This document shows positions 1-10,040 of a stretch of 64,000 bases of DNA, piece after piece (positions within the stretch are counted from its first letter, which is position 1; each line of letters begins with the position of its first letter). Source of the DNA: Amylostereum areolatum (taxonomy: Eukaryota; Basidiomycota; Agaricomycetes; Russulales; Stereaceae). The DNA lies in the NCBI GenBank assembly GCA_012932865.1, contig SAXG01000006.1, positions 1,116,001 to 1,180,000 on the forward strand, written 5' to 3'. The notes under the pieces are model-generated. The model was given only the letters and a program-made list of their open reading frames with translations, made no database searches and had not been told where the DNA came from. The translations under genes and the position numbers were made by a program.

Positions 1-2286
1 GACTCCCGACATCTTCGCTATCAACATCCACCATCTCCAGTACATCCTGACCATCCTCAGCTTTAGAACATGACAAGGACCATACTCTTCACTTCCTCAC
101 GCATCACACAACATAATGCCAAACGAAACTGGTATGGCACTATGACTTTCAAGAAGGGGCCAATTCTCGACAAGATCAAAGTCCGTCGCCCGGACAAACT
201 CACAGTCGAGAAATGAGATAACAGTACTCGACACAACTCTCTCACTGATTACACCCCAAACCTTGATAATGTTGATGACTTTGATGTCGATGCGGATACC
301 AATCCTCACTGGCAACCACCTCCACCTCCACCGCTTTTCCCTCGACGTGCTGGAAAGGTCAGCGACTATTATTCTGAGTGAATAATCTATTAACTTAATT
401 TCGTCGCAGACACAAAATATGCTCATGAAGGAGTGGAAAGTCCGTCTCCGACTCTTCATTGCCGTCATACAGAAGAGGGAAGCTCCGACATCTGCGAAAT
501 ACATTGACTGTGGGGATGGAGATGGCAATTGGCGCTGCAAGGACTGCTTTGGATCACCCAATGTTTGCTCTGAATGTCTTCGAAAAGAGCACATCCGACA
601 CCCCTTCCATTGAGTCCAGCGGTGGACAAGAGGACACTTCAAAGGAGCATGGCTCCGAGATGTTGGTGTTTTTATTTCTCTGGGTCATGGAGGAAAACCC
701 TGCCCTTTACAGGAACCTCACATGTCAATCTTGTCAAGTAATTTGACTACACCACCTCTTCTTCCGACACCTCTTTCAGTACCACTTCCGACACAGTGTT
801 CAAGGGCATCCAACACCTCCCCTCATTCCGCCGTCTCTCGATCACTTCGTAACACAGGTCAATCCCACCTTCCGACACCCTCTCCAGAAGCCACACCCCC
901 TCCTCCTTCACCACCCCCAAACACTTCGTCTTTGACACCACCAACGACTCCCACCCAACAAAACTCTACTCCGAATCTCGCAGGTACTACATCCCCCGAA
1001 GAAGACAATGACTTTGAAGATGATGATACACCATCACCTGCCCCTGATCCGATGGAACCTGGTCCCCAGGACTCTCTTGGCAATCAGATGATAGTCCTTG
1101 TGCACTCTACAGATGTTCATCAAATGGGCGTTCATTCCTGTCAATGCGATGGTGCTGTGAGTGCAGATCTTCAACTACTAGCACTTGGCCTGTATTCTGC
1201 TAGCGTCAAAACTCCGAAGACCGCCTTCACATTCTCTGTGTTAGATGATGCCAGTGACGAGAACCTGAACTTGAATGTGACCATCAGAGGTTTTTATAAC
1301 CACCTCAAAGTCAAGACCTCAAGGGTGTCACCTAGCACAGTTCCGGTATGGTGGTCGGACTGTCCATATATCAGAAGACTAACCATGTTCACAAGGCACG
1401 CCATGTCAAACTGGGCCATGTCAATCGTCAATACCGACACATCACATTGCTCAAACACTTTGGTGCTTGGAATACAACCAAGTCACTCCAACCAGGTCAA
1501 CTTAGTTTGTTTTGTGTTGTATGTCCACAGCCTGGTATCAACTTGAAGCCTGATTGGAAAAGTGATTCCGAGACATCAGAGTTTCTATACACCATTTTCC
1601 AAACTCAAACTCATGTCCTGGTTACAGGTGCAAGTACACTGCCAGTGTTGTTCTCGATGGAAACTACAGCGCACAGCACCCCAGCTCCGCTACCTCTGCA
1701 TAGCGTGAGGTTTGCCTTGGGCATGGAACAGGTTATTTTGTACCGGAGGCCCGATACCTTGTACATCTTCAACATGCAGTTGAGACAAAGGTAATTCATT
1801 CTGCTCGATGTCGGATGTTAGATGTCGGATGTCCGATATCCAATGTTGGTTGTCGGACATATGAAACTGACGACCCGATCAGGCCACCAGAGTTAAATAT
1901 GTCAACCATTGTGCTATCTCACAGGCAGAGTCAGAGCACAAGGGCTGTGACATTTCGGGTGTCGTCTCCACAGCGTGTGGAGATCATGGAGCCTGGTTTC
2001 CCCTTAGCACTGTTAACTTGCAGAAGGGAGAGAAGTACATATATAATCATCATCCCATCTCATACCTTCACACAGACAAATGAATGTGGACTACGCACTG
2101 TGCAGCACCTTCAAGCACAATGTCAAGGGAATAAAAAAGGTCCTCGCCTTATACGACATAATGTACAAGTATGGAATCCACCTCTGACAGCGGGTCAACA
2201 GGAGCAAGTATCTTGCGTTTCCGATAGGTCTCAAATTGGTCTATGGCATCAAAGTGTGGCACATCCATGGACACGTGGATGAGTGT
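1..2286 (+). pseudogene. KDZ transposase relic with CxC2 domain
   Basis: This is a spliced transposase of the Kyakuja-Dileera-Zisupton type, a cut-and-paste DNA transposase common in basidiomycetes. Seen in order: a CxC2-type cluster at about 530-610 (CKDCF, CSECLRKEH, HPFH); RW..GHF and LGHGGKPCP-like residues at 620-710; GVHSCQCDG and PKTAFTFSVLDD at 1130-1255; CPQPGINL near 1530; DGNYSAQH near 1665; GYFVPEARYLVHL near 1730; and GIKKVLALYDIMYKYGIHL followed by HGHVDEC at 2130-2286. These match the order of blocks in CxC2/KDZ proteins. Introns 358-409 and 1346-1395 have GT..AG ends. Exons lie in different frames with stops, for example TGA at 611-613 where the family has Arg (HRVQRW). A Pro/Thr-rich stretch (740-1080) interrupts the cysteine region. 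The gene is cut at 2286 by element A and I did not find its 3' part beyond that element. Confidence -1.
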
Positions 2287-2658
2287 TGTTAGGGATTGGT
2301 CCAGCGACTGGCAGATTACCCAAGTCACCCAAAGAGAGAGAGAAAAGAGGATGGATTGGCAGGAGAGGGTCCAAGTCCAGGCGTAGGGCCGAAGCAGTAC
2401 GTGGGGAACAAAGAGGACAATCTAAGGAAAAGGGACGCAGAGGAGAGCCTTATATATGTACAGGATCGATGATGCAAGAATGGTGCGAGTGGGAGAGAAC
2501 AATAAGGAAAAGGAAGGGGGAGGACGTGGTCCGGAGCGATGATGTCATAGATGGAAAGATAAGAGGAGTCAGGCTGACGATGTCATGTGATGGGAAATGT
2601 AATCATGTGACTGAATGCGATGTAACGAAAAGGGAAAGGATTGAGGTGATCCGTGACA
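2287..2658 (-). repeat. 3' LTR of element A
   Basis: 372 bp; on the minus strand it begins TGTCACGGATC and ends CCCTAACA. It is the same length as the LTR at 9669-10040, with 20 visible differences, all transitions and no indels. It carries a TATATAAGG promoter-like box (2448-2456). The integrase frame runs into it and stops at 2603. Confidence -1.
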
Positions 2659-3868
2659 TTACCCCCTCTTTAAGGTGCGCTTTTGCCGGGAGCGCAAGTT
2701 CATCGTCCATTGTGGATGCAAGAAATTCGGCCTGGGTCAGACCCAATGATTTTAGTGATCGCGGGGCATTGGGACGAAGGCGGTGGAACTCAGCGATAGC
2801 ATCCTTGGCATGTGTTAATGCAGAGGCCGGTCTCCATTCGTTCTCAGAGTCGGGGTATCCAAGCCATTTGACGAGGTATTCAATGCCGTGTTTGTTGCGT
2901 GTGGGTCGTGAGTCGAGGATGGCTTCAATCTCGTACTCCTCGTCTTCATCAATCAGTTCTGGAGGCGGTTGAGTGAAGTTGGGGCCATGGGCATCCGTCT
3001 CTTTGTACGCTGAGAGAAATGAGGCATGGAAGACAGGGTGGATACGCCATTTAGGGGGAAGTTGAAGGCGGTAAGTCACTGGTCCGAGGACGTCAGTGAT
3101 GGTGAATGGGCCGTGTCGTTTTGCTGCGAGCTTAGCTTTTGGACGTGCGGTCTTCAGGTTCTTACTATCCAGCCAGACTTTGTCACCAACTCCAAAATCC
3201 ACTCCTTCCTGTGTTGAGTCGCCATTGTAGCACTTCATCAGGTTGCGTGCTGTTTCAAGACTAGCCTGCGATTCCTTGCGTATTTCTTCAAGGTGCTGGA
3301 AGCGTTCTTCAACGGCAAGGTTCTTGGAGATGGGGTTGACAGAGGGGATCATTGTCGGTAGGAAACCGTAAAGCAGCTCGAATGGGGCGTGACCTGTAGC
3401 TGAATGGACACGAATGTTGTGTAAAAATTCGACGAAGGGGAGGTACTTCACCCAGTTGTCCTGCTGATAGTTACAGAATGCCCGAAGGTACTGCTCGAAC
3501 TCTTGGTTTGCCCGTTCGCTTTCACCATCCGTTTGAGGGTGGTACGCTGTGCTCATCGAAGCCTTGATTCCGAGTTTGGCGCAAGTCTCCTGCATAACCT
3601 TGCTTGCATACTGTGGGCCGCGGTCGGAGATTATCTGTTTCCACAGCCTGTAGTGTCGCCACACGCGGTCCAGCAAGATGTCGACGGTGCCATTGCTGTC
3701 GATTTTTTTGGTGCACGGTGCAATGCAGATGGCCTTGGAGAGGCGATCTACAATCATACAGATAGCATCGTATCCATCCGAGGGAGGCAGATCAGTAACA
3801 AAGTCGGTTGTGATCACCTCGAATGGGTGTTCTGGGACGGCGTTAGGGATCATGTCGACATGGGGGTG
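2603..3868 (-). pseudogene. element A pol: integrase plus chromodomain
   Basis: Same frame as the RT segment, separated from it by one TAG at 3869-3871 that reads as CAG changed by C to T. It carries the integrase core with catalytic Asp in TTDFVTDLP, Asp in ISDRGPQYAS and Glu in DGESERANQEFEQ. A GPY/F-type region follows (GPFTITDVLGPVTYRL), then a C-terminal chromodomain (YEIEAILDSR, YLVKWLGYPDSENEW). Chromodomains of this group direct insertion to methylated-histone chromatin. The frame ends inside the LTR. Confidence -1.
2659..2671 (-). other. polypurine tract of element A
   Basis: On the minus strand, AAAGAGGGGGT lies just upstream of the 3' LTR. This is the expected place and composition for the plus-strand priming site of an LTR retrotransposon. 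Confidence -1.
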
Positions 3869-5629
3869 CTAGGGACGGTTCTTGGTCGCTTGGCAAACAG
3901 CGCATCCTTCAACATAGTCGCGTACAAAGACCGACATCCCTGGCCACCAGTATTCTCGGCCGAGGAGTTCATACGTCTTGTGGCGACCTGGATGTCCTGC
4001 CATTGGTGAGTTGTGGAATGACTTGACAATGTCACGACATAGCTCAATGTCTGCAGGTACATAGACCTTTCCTCTGAACAGAATCATCCCGTCTTCCAGG
4101 TTCCATTCTTGAAGGTCCTTAACAAGTGATCGTGGCCCGTTGCGAAGGATAGCGTCCATAGCTTGTACAACTTCAGCGTCTTTGGTGTGCACATCTCGGA
4201 TGCGTCGGTGTAGGTCAGCGTCGCCTATGGTGGTTACAGTGCGCGACCGAGTAGCGCGGATACAGAAGTACTTGGGATCTAGGAGGACACCTTCCTTGTT
4301 GTCGTTCTGGACCCCCTCTTTAAGGTCAGGGCGTCTGGACAATGAATCTGGTCGATGGTGAAGGCCCGGCTTGTGCGTTAGTGTGAAATCGAAGCGCGTG
4401 AGGAATAACGCCCAGCGGGCCTGCCGACGACTCAGCTTTTGTGCTTCCTTGAAGTACTCCAGGTTCTTGTGGTCTGTCCAAATCTCGACCGGATGAGTTG
4501 CGCCTTCCAGATAGTGCCGCCAAGCTTCAAGTGCCCGAATAATTGCCAGCAGTTCCTTGTCGTAGATGTCGTAGTTGCGTTCCAGCTCAGTAAGCGACTT
4601 GGACAGGTAGGCAACAGGATGGAGGTGACCATCTTGGCCGCGTTGTGAGAGGATGCCTCCGGTTGCAAAGTCTGAGGCATCAACTTCTACCAAGTACGGT
4701 TTCGACGGGTCAGGAAGAATCAGGACAGGGGATGAGGTAAACACAGCTTTGAGGGCAGCGAAGGCGCCTTGACACTCTGCAGTCCAGTTCCATGGATGGT
4801 CCTTTTTGGTCAGTTCAAACAGGGGGCGTGCAACCTTGGAGAAGTCCTTGATGAAGCAACGGTAGAAGTTTCCAAACCCGAGGAATGACTGGACATCCTT
4901 GACGTTACGAGGGGTGGGCCACTCCGTAATGCCTGCTACCTTGACAGGGTCCATAGCAATCTGGTCGTGCGAGATAATCAAGCCGAGGTACTCGACAGAA
5001 TTCTGTTCAAAGACACATTTCTCTGGCTTGAGGAAGAAGTCATTATCCTTCAGGCGTTGCAGCACCTGCGTCATCAGTTCACGGTGTTCTTCGAGTGTCT
5101 CTGTGAAGACAAGGATGTCGTCCATGTAAATGACGACCTTGCCACCATCGATGAGATCCTTGAAAAGTTCATTCATCATTGCCTGGAATGTTGCAGGAGA
5201 ATTTATAAGGCCAAAGAACATCACCAGAGGTTCGTACAGCCCGCGGTTCGTTTTGAAGGCGGCCTTCCACTCGTCTCCTTCCTTGATACGGACGTTGTTG
5301 AATCCCCAGTGGATGTCCATCTTGGAGAAGACCTTGGCACCTTTGAGTTTGTCGACAAGCTCGGAGATGAGTAGGAGCGGGTATTCGTTCTTGACAGTGC
5401 CTTTATTCAACGCTCGATAGTCCTGTACAGGACGAAGCTTCCCATCCTTTTTCTTGACAAAGAAGAAGGGACTCGCCATGGATGATTTCGACGGGCGAAT
5501 GTACCCCTTCTTGACGTGTTCATCGAGGAAGCTGTCCAGCTCTTGCTGCTTGGATGGGGTCAAAGGATACACCTTGCAAGCCTTTGGTTGGAAGTCTGGT
5601 TTCAGGTCAATAGCATGGTCCCAGGGACG
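3869..5629 (-). pseudogene. element A pol: reverse transcriptase and RNase H
   Basis: Ty3-type reverse transcriptase and RNase H. Motifs visible: KKKDGKLRPVQDYRALN, YMDDILVF (catalytic Asp pair), LGFGNFYRCFIKDFSK, then RNase H with EVDASDFATGG, YDKELLAII and WTDHKNLEYF. The HHCC zinc finger of integrase follows (H-x-H in HNSPMAGHPG, CAVCQ). The segment is open from 5629 and ends at a TAG that splits it from the integrase core. It lies between TGA 5630 and TAG 3869 in one continuous pol frame. Confidence -1.
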
Positions 5630-6681
5630 TCACTCAGGTAGACGTTCAGACATAGCTTTGTCGAACACCGACTTGAACGAGCAATATTGCTCAGGGACCA
5701 TATCTTCAAACATTTTCGTCTTGACATCAGCCGCCTGTTCCGCAAGCTGTTGCGCCTTGGTAAAGGTGGCACGTATGGCGAGGTCGTTGGACTGTTCTTC
5801 TCGTGCAAGTTGTTCAAGGGTGACTTCCTTTACGACTCCCACAGCACGCAGGCCGTCTTGGGTCCATGAAGCCAGGACAACGTCCAACTGCTCGTCGTCA
5901 TCTTCTGTGAACCACTTTGCGCCTGAAGGTGTACAGCGGGGAGAACGAACACGAGCATGCTGTACACGGCGGGCAGGGATCACGTACTTCGCATTGCTTG
6001 GGTGGTTGGTCACCATGTGGACACGAGGTTCTTCGACTTCAACCTCGTCAGCTTCAACGACGTGGATGGGTGGTTGTGGCCCAGACTGATGTTCAGGTTT
6101 GATGCGAAGCTTCTTGACCGGAGGTTTGTGTAGGACGCAAGTGGGTGGATAGTGTGTCATGTCGACTTCTTCTCTATCCCAGTTGATTTCTGGGTTATGC
6201 TCCTTCAACCAGTCAGTTCCTAGGATCATGTCGTGATCACCGATGTCTGTGACAAAGAATTCGGCTGTTTCTTCATGATACGATTCTGTGGATTGCATGT
6301 AGATGCAAACACGCTAGGTAGTCGAATGACGTACCCATCCCATTATGTTCTCTGTCCCATCTACATTGCGAACAGGGAACGGGCGGTCGAGGGTATCTAA
6401 CGAGAGCCCTTTCTTCTCTGCAAATATTTGGTTAATGATAATGCCTTCAGCGCCGCTATCCAGCAGCGCTTCAGCGTCGATTTTTCTTCCAGTGACTCGT
6501 CCAATCAGTTTGACATCCAGCAATATCGAGGGCATGTGCCTATTCTTCGTGACCGTTGACAGTTTCAAGCAGGTTGGAAGAACACGCTCACTGGATTGCA
6601 TGGATGATAGTACAGAGAAACGATTTGACGATGCCATAGAAAAACCTTTGCCACCCACAGACAACACGACTGGGGGGCGTT
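5630..6681 (-). pseudogene. element A pol: aspartic protease and linker
   Basis: This begins at the gag stop in the -1 frame (TTT TTA GAA). The aspartic protease motif LLDSGAEGIIINQIF is near 6450 and ILGTDWL near 6215. In-frame TAG at 6314-6316 stands where the related element B has CAG (TTTQRIRIY). TGA at 5630-5632 stands in an RPWDHAIDL context and fits CGA to TGA. Both are single C-to-T changes. The protease would cleave the Gag-Pol polyprotein. Confidence -1.
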
Positions 6682-8042
6682 CTAAAAATCCAAACCGCCA
6701 GCGAGATCCTTCAACATCGCCGCGGCCTCCTCGTGCTCCTCCTTGCCCAACTTCTTCATCTTGTTGATCAGGACCGACATCTCCTTGACTGGATCCGCAT
6801 TTGAGGTTGTTGCCGCTTGAGGGGACGAGGGAGCATGCGCGGAGGGTACTCCTGAGTTTGAGTCAGTTTCCAACGCTTCTACACATCTTCCACTGCTCGA
6901 GTCTTTGTTCGGGCAGTCGCGCAGCATGTGACCTGGTTGGCGACAGAGGAAACAACCACCTTCCTTGCGCAGGCGCTCGTGCTCAGCATCAGTGAGACGT
7001 CCTGGACGCCCTCCTTGGGTGCTGACCGCTCCAACGCGCGGTCCACTGCTGGTGGAGGATGAGGGTCGTGCGCTAGTGGTCGATGACGAGGTCTTCTGCT
7101 TCCGGTCTGCAGGCGATGCGAGCCGGCGGTTGCGGAGAAAGGCTTCATTGAGCGCACATGCACGAACCTTCCAGTCGTCAATAGTGGTAGGGAGCGGCCA
7201 AGTCCTCTCGCATTCCTTGCGAAGGCCACTGTTCAATCCTTCTTTGAAGAAGTAGAGAACGGACTCGCCTTGGAATCCTGAGCGTGGGAGGAGGGACTCG
7301 AATTTGGTGATGTACTGCTGCACGGGGCGGTCGCCTTGTCTGAGGTCTGCAAGGGCATTCTGAGAGGTGATGGTCTCATAAAACTGCTTGAAGTCCTTGT
7401 CAAACTGGGCGAGGACCTCCTTGAGGGTGAGCCACTTCGCACGAGTGGTCGTACCCGCTGGCTTGTTATCCTCGGCATCGAGGATCTCCTCCTGGCGCAG
7501 CTCTGCCCATACGCCGGCGACTGAGCCTTCCATCAGGGAAAGCATCAGCTGTATCTGGTCATTGTCGCTTCCGTACTTCTTGCTATTTGCCCTAAGGAAC
7601 ATGTGGACGGCATTTTTGAAGCGACACAACTCTTTGTGATCGCCAGTGAATGGCTTAGGCTTAACGCCTATCTCGCCGGTGGAGGGGGTGGGGGTGGTCG
7701 AGGCTGGTTGAGACATGGTGGTTGCGGGTGGTTGAAATGGGGGAAGAGGGTTAACAGGAGCTGCAGGGGACTGATGGGGACTTTGAACGGCTGGAGAGCC
7801 TGGGGTAGAGGGGGGTAGGGGAACTGCGAGTGCATTGCGGAGGGACACGACATGTTCGTTGTGTGCAAGAGTGATTCTGTAGAATGCTTCTGCAGCGACC
7901 TCGAGTTCTTTGTCTAAGAGGAATGGTTTTTCACCTGTGGCCCAGGTCCAACAATCAACGTCTGTGTCGTAGAAGCTGGGATACCACTCTACGACTGCGT
8001 GTCCGTTCTTCTTGTAGGTGTACCACTTCTTTGTACGCTCGT
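6682..8042 (-). CDS. element A gag (interrupted at N-terminal side)
   Basis: Retrotransposon capsid/nucleocapsid protein. A Met (MSQPAST) precedes the GVKPKPFTGDHKE block that starts the gag domain, followed by the conserved LLSLMEG and FKQFYETITSQ region. One CCHC zinc knuckle is present, CFLCRQPGHMLRDCP (CX2CX4HX4C), for RNA binding. The stop is in the context GAT TTT TAG AAC and pol is -1. Upstream residues (KKWYTYKKNG, VVEWYPS) are also conserved in element B, so the original protein was longer. A MITE at 8043-8697 separates that upstream part. Confidence -1.
8035..8042. repeat. 8-bp target duplication of MITE, left
   Basis: ACGCTCGT here and ATGCTCGT at 8698-8705 flank the MITE, 7 of 8 matching. 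An 8-bp duplication is typical of the hAT superfamily. Confidence -1.
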
Positions 8043-8697
8043 TAGAGCTCTTCACGAGTGGCTATACTCGTGAGTACCTGTATGAGTACCTGTAAGGCAC
8101 ATCCGTGGGTATTGCCATCCGCGGATACGAGTACTCGTGTGCCTGATACTCGTGAGAGTACAGGTATGACTTTTGAGCTCACAGGTTATCTGTGCAAGTA
8201 CCTGTCAAATACCTGTCAGGTACTTTGGCAGGGTTGATCTTGACATAATTACAGATAATAGCTGTTGGATTGATATAAGCATTCTCTCTTGTAGATCCTT
8301 ATGTACTGTTGTTTCTATTGTGGCCCCTTTCTCATCTATTTCCTCTCCTCCCCTCACATATATAGCTGAACGCCTTGTGCGGTATGCTGTATCATACTCT
8401 GATACATGTTTACCTGTACTTAAATGTTACTAGCATTATCCTTGCCTTGAAGATGGAGTGTCAATATGCCTAACAGAGCTTCCAAGATAAGTCTAAGAAG
8501 GCCACTACTGCTGCTTGTATCATATTTTCTAGGAACGACAAGTACTTGTCATACCTGTGTATCCGCGAGTGGGAGTACCCGTGCCACAGGTACCTGTGTG
8601 CCTGATACTCGTGAGAGTGGGAGTATAAGATCTGGAGCCACAGGTACCTGTCTCAAGGTTGCAGGTACCTGTAAGAGTGCACTCGTGAAGAGCTCTA
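8043..8697. mobile_element. hAT-type MITE in element A
   Basis: 655 bp with perfect 18-bp terminal inverted repeats, TAGAGCTCTTCACGAGTG at the left and its reverse complement at the right. The ends fit the hAT terminal pattern YARNG, and the duplication is 8 bp. Subterminal regions hold many short copies of ACCTGT and ACTCGTG on both strands, like transposase-binding arrays of hAT elements. No transposase domain is recognisable, so it is non-autonomous. Removing it with one duplication copy puts RFDE directly in frame with TKKWYTY, matching FDSITKKWYTY in element B. This confirms it as an insertion. Confidence -1.
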
Positions 8698-9059
8698 ATG
8701 CTCGTCGAATCTGATACCAAGGGGAACAGACCAAGGCTGGTCTCGTCGCGGTGGAGGTGGAGGGGAGCCTTCTTCTTGAGGAGCAGTGGCGACTTCTTCT
8801 CGTTTGAGGGTCTGGGGGTTATAGATACGGTTGTGCTCCTGCGCCGCAACGTCGATATCAGTCTGTTCGACGTAAGAGAAACCTTCCTCGTCGTTGAAGT
8901 ACCACTGGGCAGTGACTCCGTCGTCGTGTGTCCAATGTACGGTTCGTCGTCCACCGAGGGTGAGGGCGTAGTACTTGCCTGGGTTAGCTCCACGAGTGAA
9001 GCCGAGAGGAAAGTCTGGAGTGGTGGCATGGGGGGAGGATTCGGAAGCGATGGTGGTGT
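8698..9059 (-). pseudogene. element A N-terminal gag extension
   Basis: Translates to a region with VHWTHDDG, QWYFNDEEG and GIRFDE, collinear with VHWAHNPPE, DWYFQGGDY and GFKFDS in element B (16390-16620). It is therefore conserved coding sequence between the upstream ORF and the gag core. It lies -1 relative to the upstream ORF and is cut from gag by the MITE. Function unknown. Confidence -1.
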
Positions 9060-9620
9060 CTAGAAAAAGTCCGCCGCGATGGGGCGACGGCCTAAGAGGC
9101 GAGCAGTGAGGTAGGAGGCCTTGAGAGCCTGGCGGATCTTGTGCTGATGACGACACTGTTGCAGCTCCTTGCGGCTGGTAATCGTTCGACGAAGAGGTGG
9201 TGGCGGAGTAGATTCGGGCGTAGGGAGGGCAAAGTTATAGATGGTGGGGAAGCTTTGACAGACGAGTGATGGTGGCAGATGTGTGTTGGAACAGGTGTGC
9301 CAGGTGGGGGAATGGATGGAAAACTCGAAGCGGTTCTGATCTATATCGAAGCGCACAACAACGCGAGCGTAGAGGCAGAGGATAGTCTGCCTACCGTGAC
9401 CGTGGTTCCAGCACCACTCATAAATGCAGCAGTTGACACCGTGGACTTTCCAGGTGTGCTCTTTGCAGAGGAGCTCAAGGGCACGTAGGCGATCGACAGT
9501 GACAGCGTCTTCTCGAGGCCAAGGGAAGGGAGTGTCACGGTTGGAGTTGAAGGTTTGGAGGTTGAATGCGATGAAGATCGGTTGATCGAGTGGTTCCAGG
9601 ATGGGGGATTTAACGTCATA
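9060..9620 (-). CDS. element A upstream ORF (ORF0)
   Basis: About 185 codons between the 5' LTR and gag, ending DFF-stop. It matches the ORF at 15749-16303 of element B over its whole length; shared blocks include PIFIAFNLQ, PFPWPR, LLCKEHTWKVHGVNC and HGRQTILCLYARVV. I do not recognise a known domain. A matching ATG is absent at the start (LYDVKSP here, MLKNP in B), so the start is degraded or upstream. Conservation in two diverged elements argues for a real protein. It is a candidate accessory ORF ahead of gag. Confidence -1.
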   Translation of the reverse strand, partial: YDVKSPILEPLDQPIFIAFNLQTFNSNRDTPFPWPREDAVTVDRLRALELLCKEHTWKVHGVNCCIYEWCWNHGHGRQTILCLYARVVVRFDIDQNRFEFSIHSPTWHTCSNTHLPPSLVCQSFPTIYNFALPTPESTPPPPLRRTITSRKELQQCRHQHKIRQALKASYLTARLLGRRPIAADFF

Positions 9621-9668
9621 AAGACGGCAAGGGATGTGGTGAAGTGGGTGTGGGGGAGATTGTCCTAG

Positions 9669-10040
9669 TGTTAGGGATCGGTCCAGCGACTGGCAGATCA
9701 CCCAAGTCACCCAAAGAGAGAGAGAAAAGAGGATGGATTGACAGGAGAGGGTCCAAGTCCAGGTGTAGGGCCAAAGCAGTACGTGGGGAACGAAGAGGAC
9801 AATCTAAGGAAAAGGGGCACAGAGGAGAGCCTTATATATGTACAGGATCGATGATGCGAGAATGGTGCGAGTGGGAGAGAACAATAAGGAAAAGGAAGGG
9901 GGAGGACGTGGTCTAGAGCGATGATGTCATAGATAGAAAGATAAGAGGAGTCAGGCTGACGACATCATGTGATGGGAAATGTAATCATGTGACTGAACAC
10001 AATGCAATGAAAAGGGAAAGGATTGAGGCGATCCGTGACA
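9669..10040 (-). repeat. 5' LTR of element A
   Basis: 372 bp, partner of 2287-2658. It holds the TATATAAGG promoter-like box (9830-9838). Just inside the LTR on the minus strand is CTAGGACAATCT, comparable with CCTGGACAGTCT after the 5' LTR of B. This is a possible but unproven primer-binding site. Confidence -1.

Larger units (their letters stand above)
2287..10040 (-). mobile_element. Ty3/gypsy chromovirus, element A
   Basis: Two 372-bp LTRs starting TG and ending CA enclose, on the minus strand, an upstream ORF, gag, protease, reverse transcriptase, RNase H, integrase and a chromodomain. That order and the chromodomain define a Ty3/gypsy chromovirus. Three in-frame stops in pol and a hAT-type MITE in the upstream coding region make it non-autonomous. 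The flanking pentamers (AGTGT left, GCAGA right) do not match, so either the target duplication is lost or the ends come from different insertions. The LTRs differ by 20 transitions (5.4%), which makes this an old insertion. Its reading frames are homologous to element B. Confidence -1.

Noticed and set aside
1815..2282. 155-codon plus-strand frame
   Set aside because: The KDZ residues (GIKKVLALYDIMYKYGIHL, HGHVDEC) are in a different frame of the same stretch, so this frame is a shadow.
2603..2658. C-terminal extension of integrase encoded inside the LTR of element A
   Set aside because: It is only read-through from pol into the LTR to the first stop; no conserved residues.
8708..8718. TGGTATCAG on the minus strand, like a tRNA-Met primer-binding site
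   Set aside because: It lies in conserved coding sequence (VPLGIRFDE) of element A, far from an LTR edge; coincidence.
9060..9075. TTTTTC before the ORF0 stop in element A as a -1 frameshift site into the gag extension
   Set aside because: Element B has TTCTTC and the frames relate by +1, so the site is not conserved.
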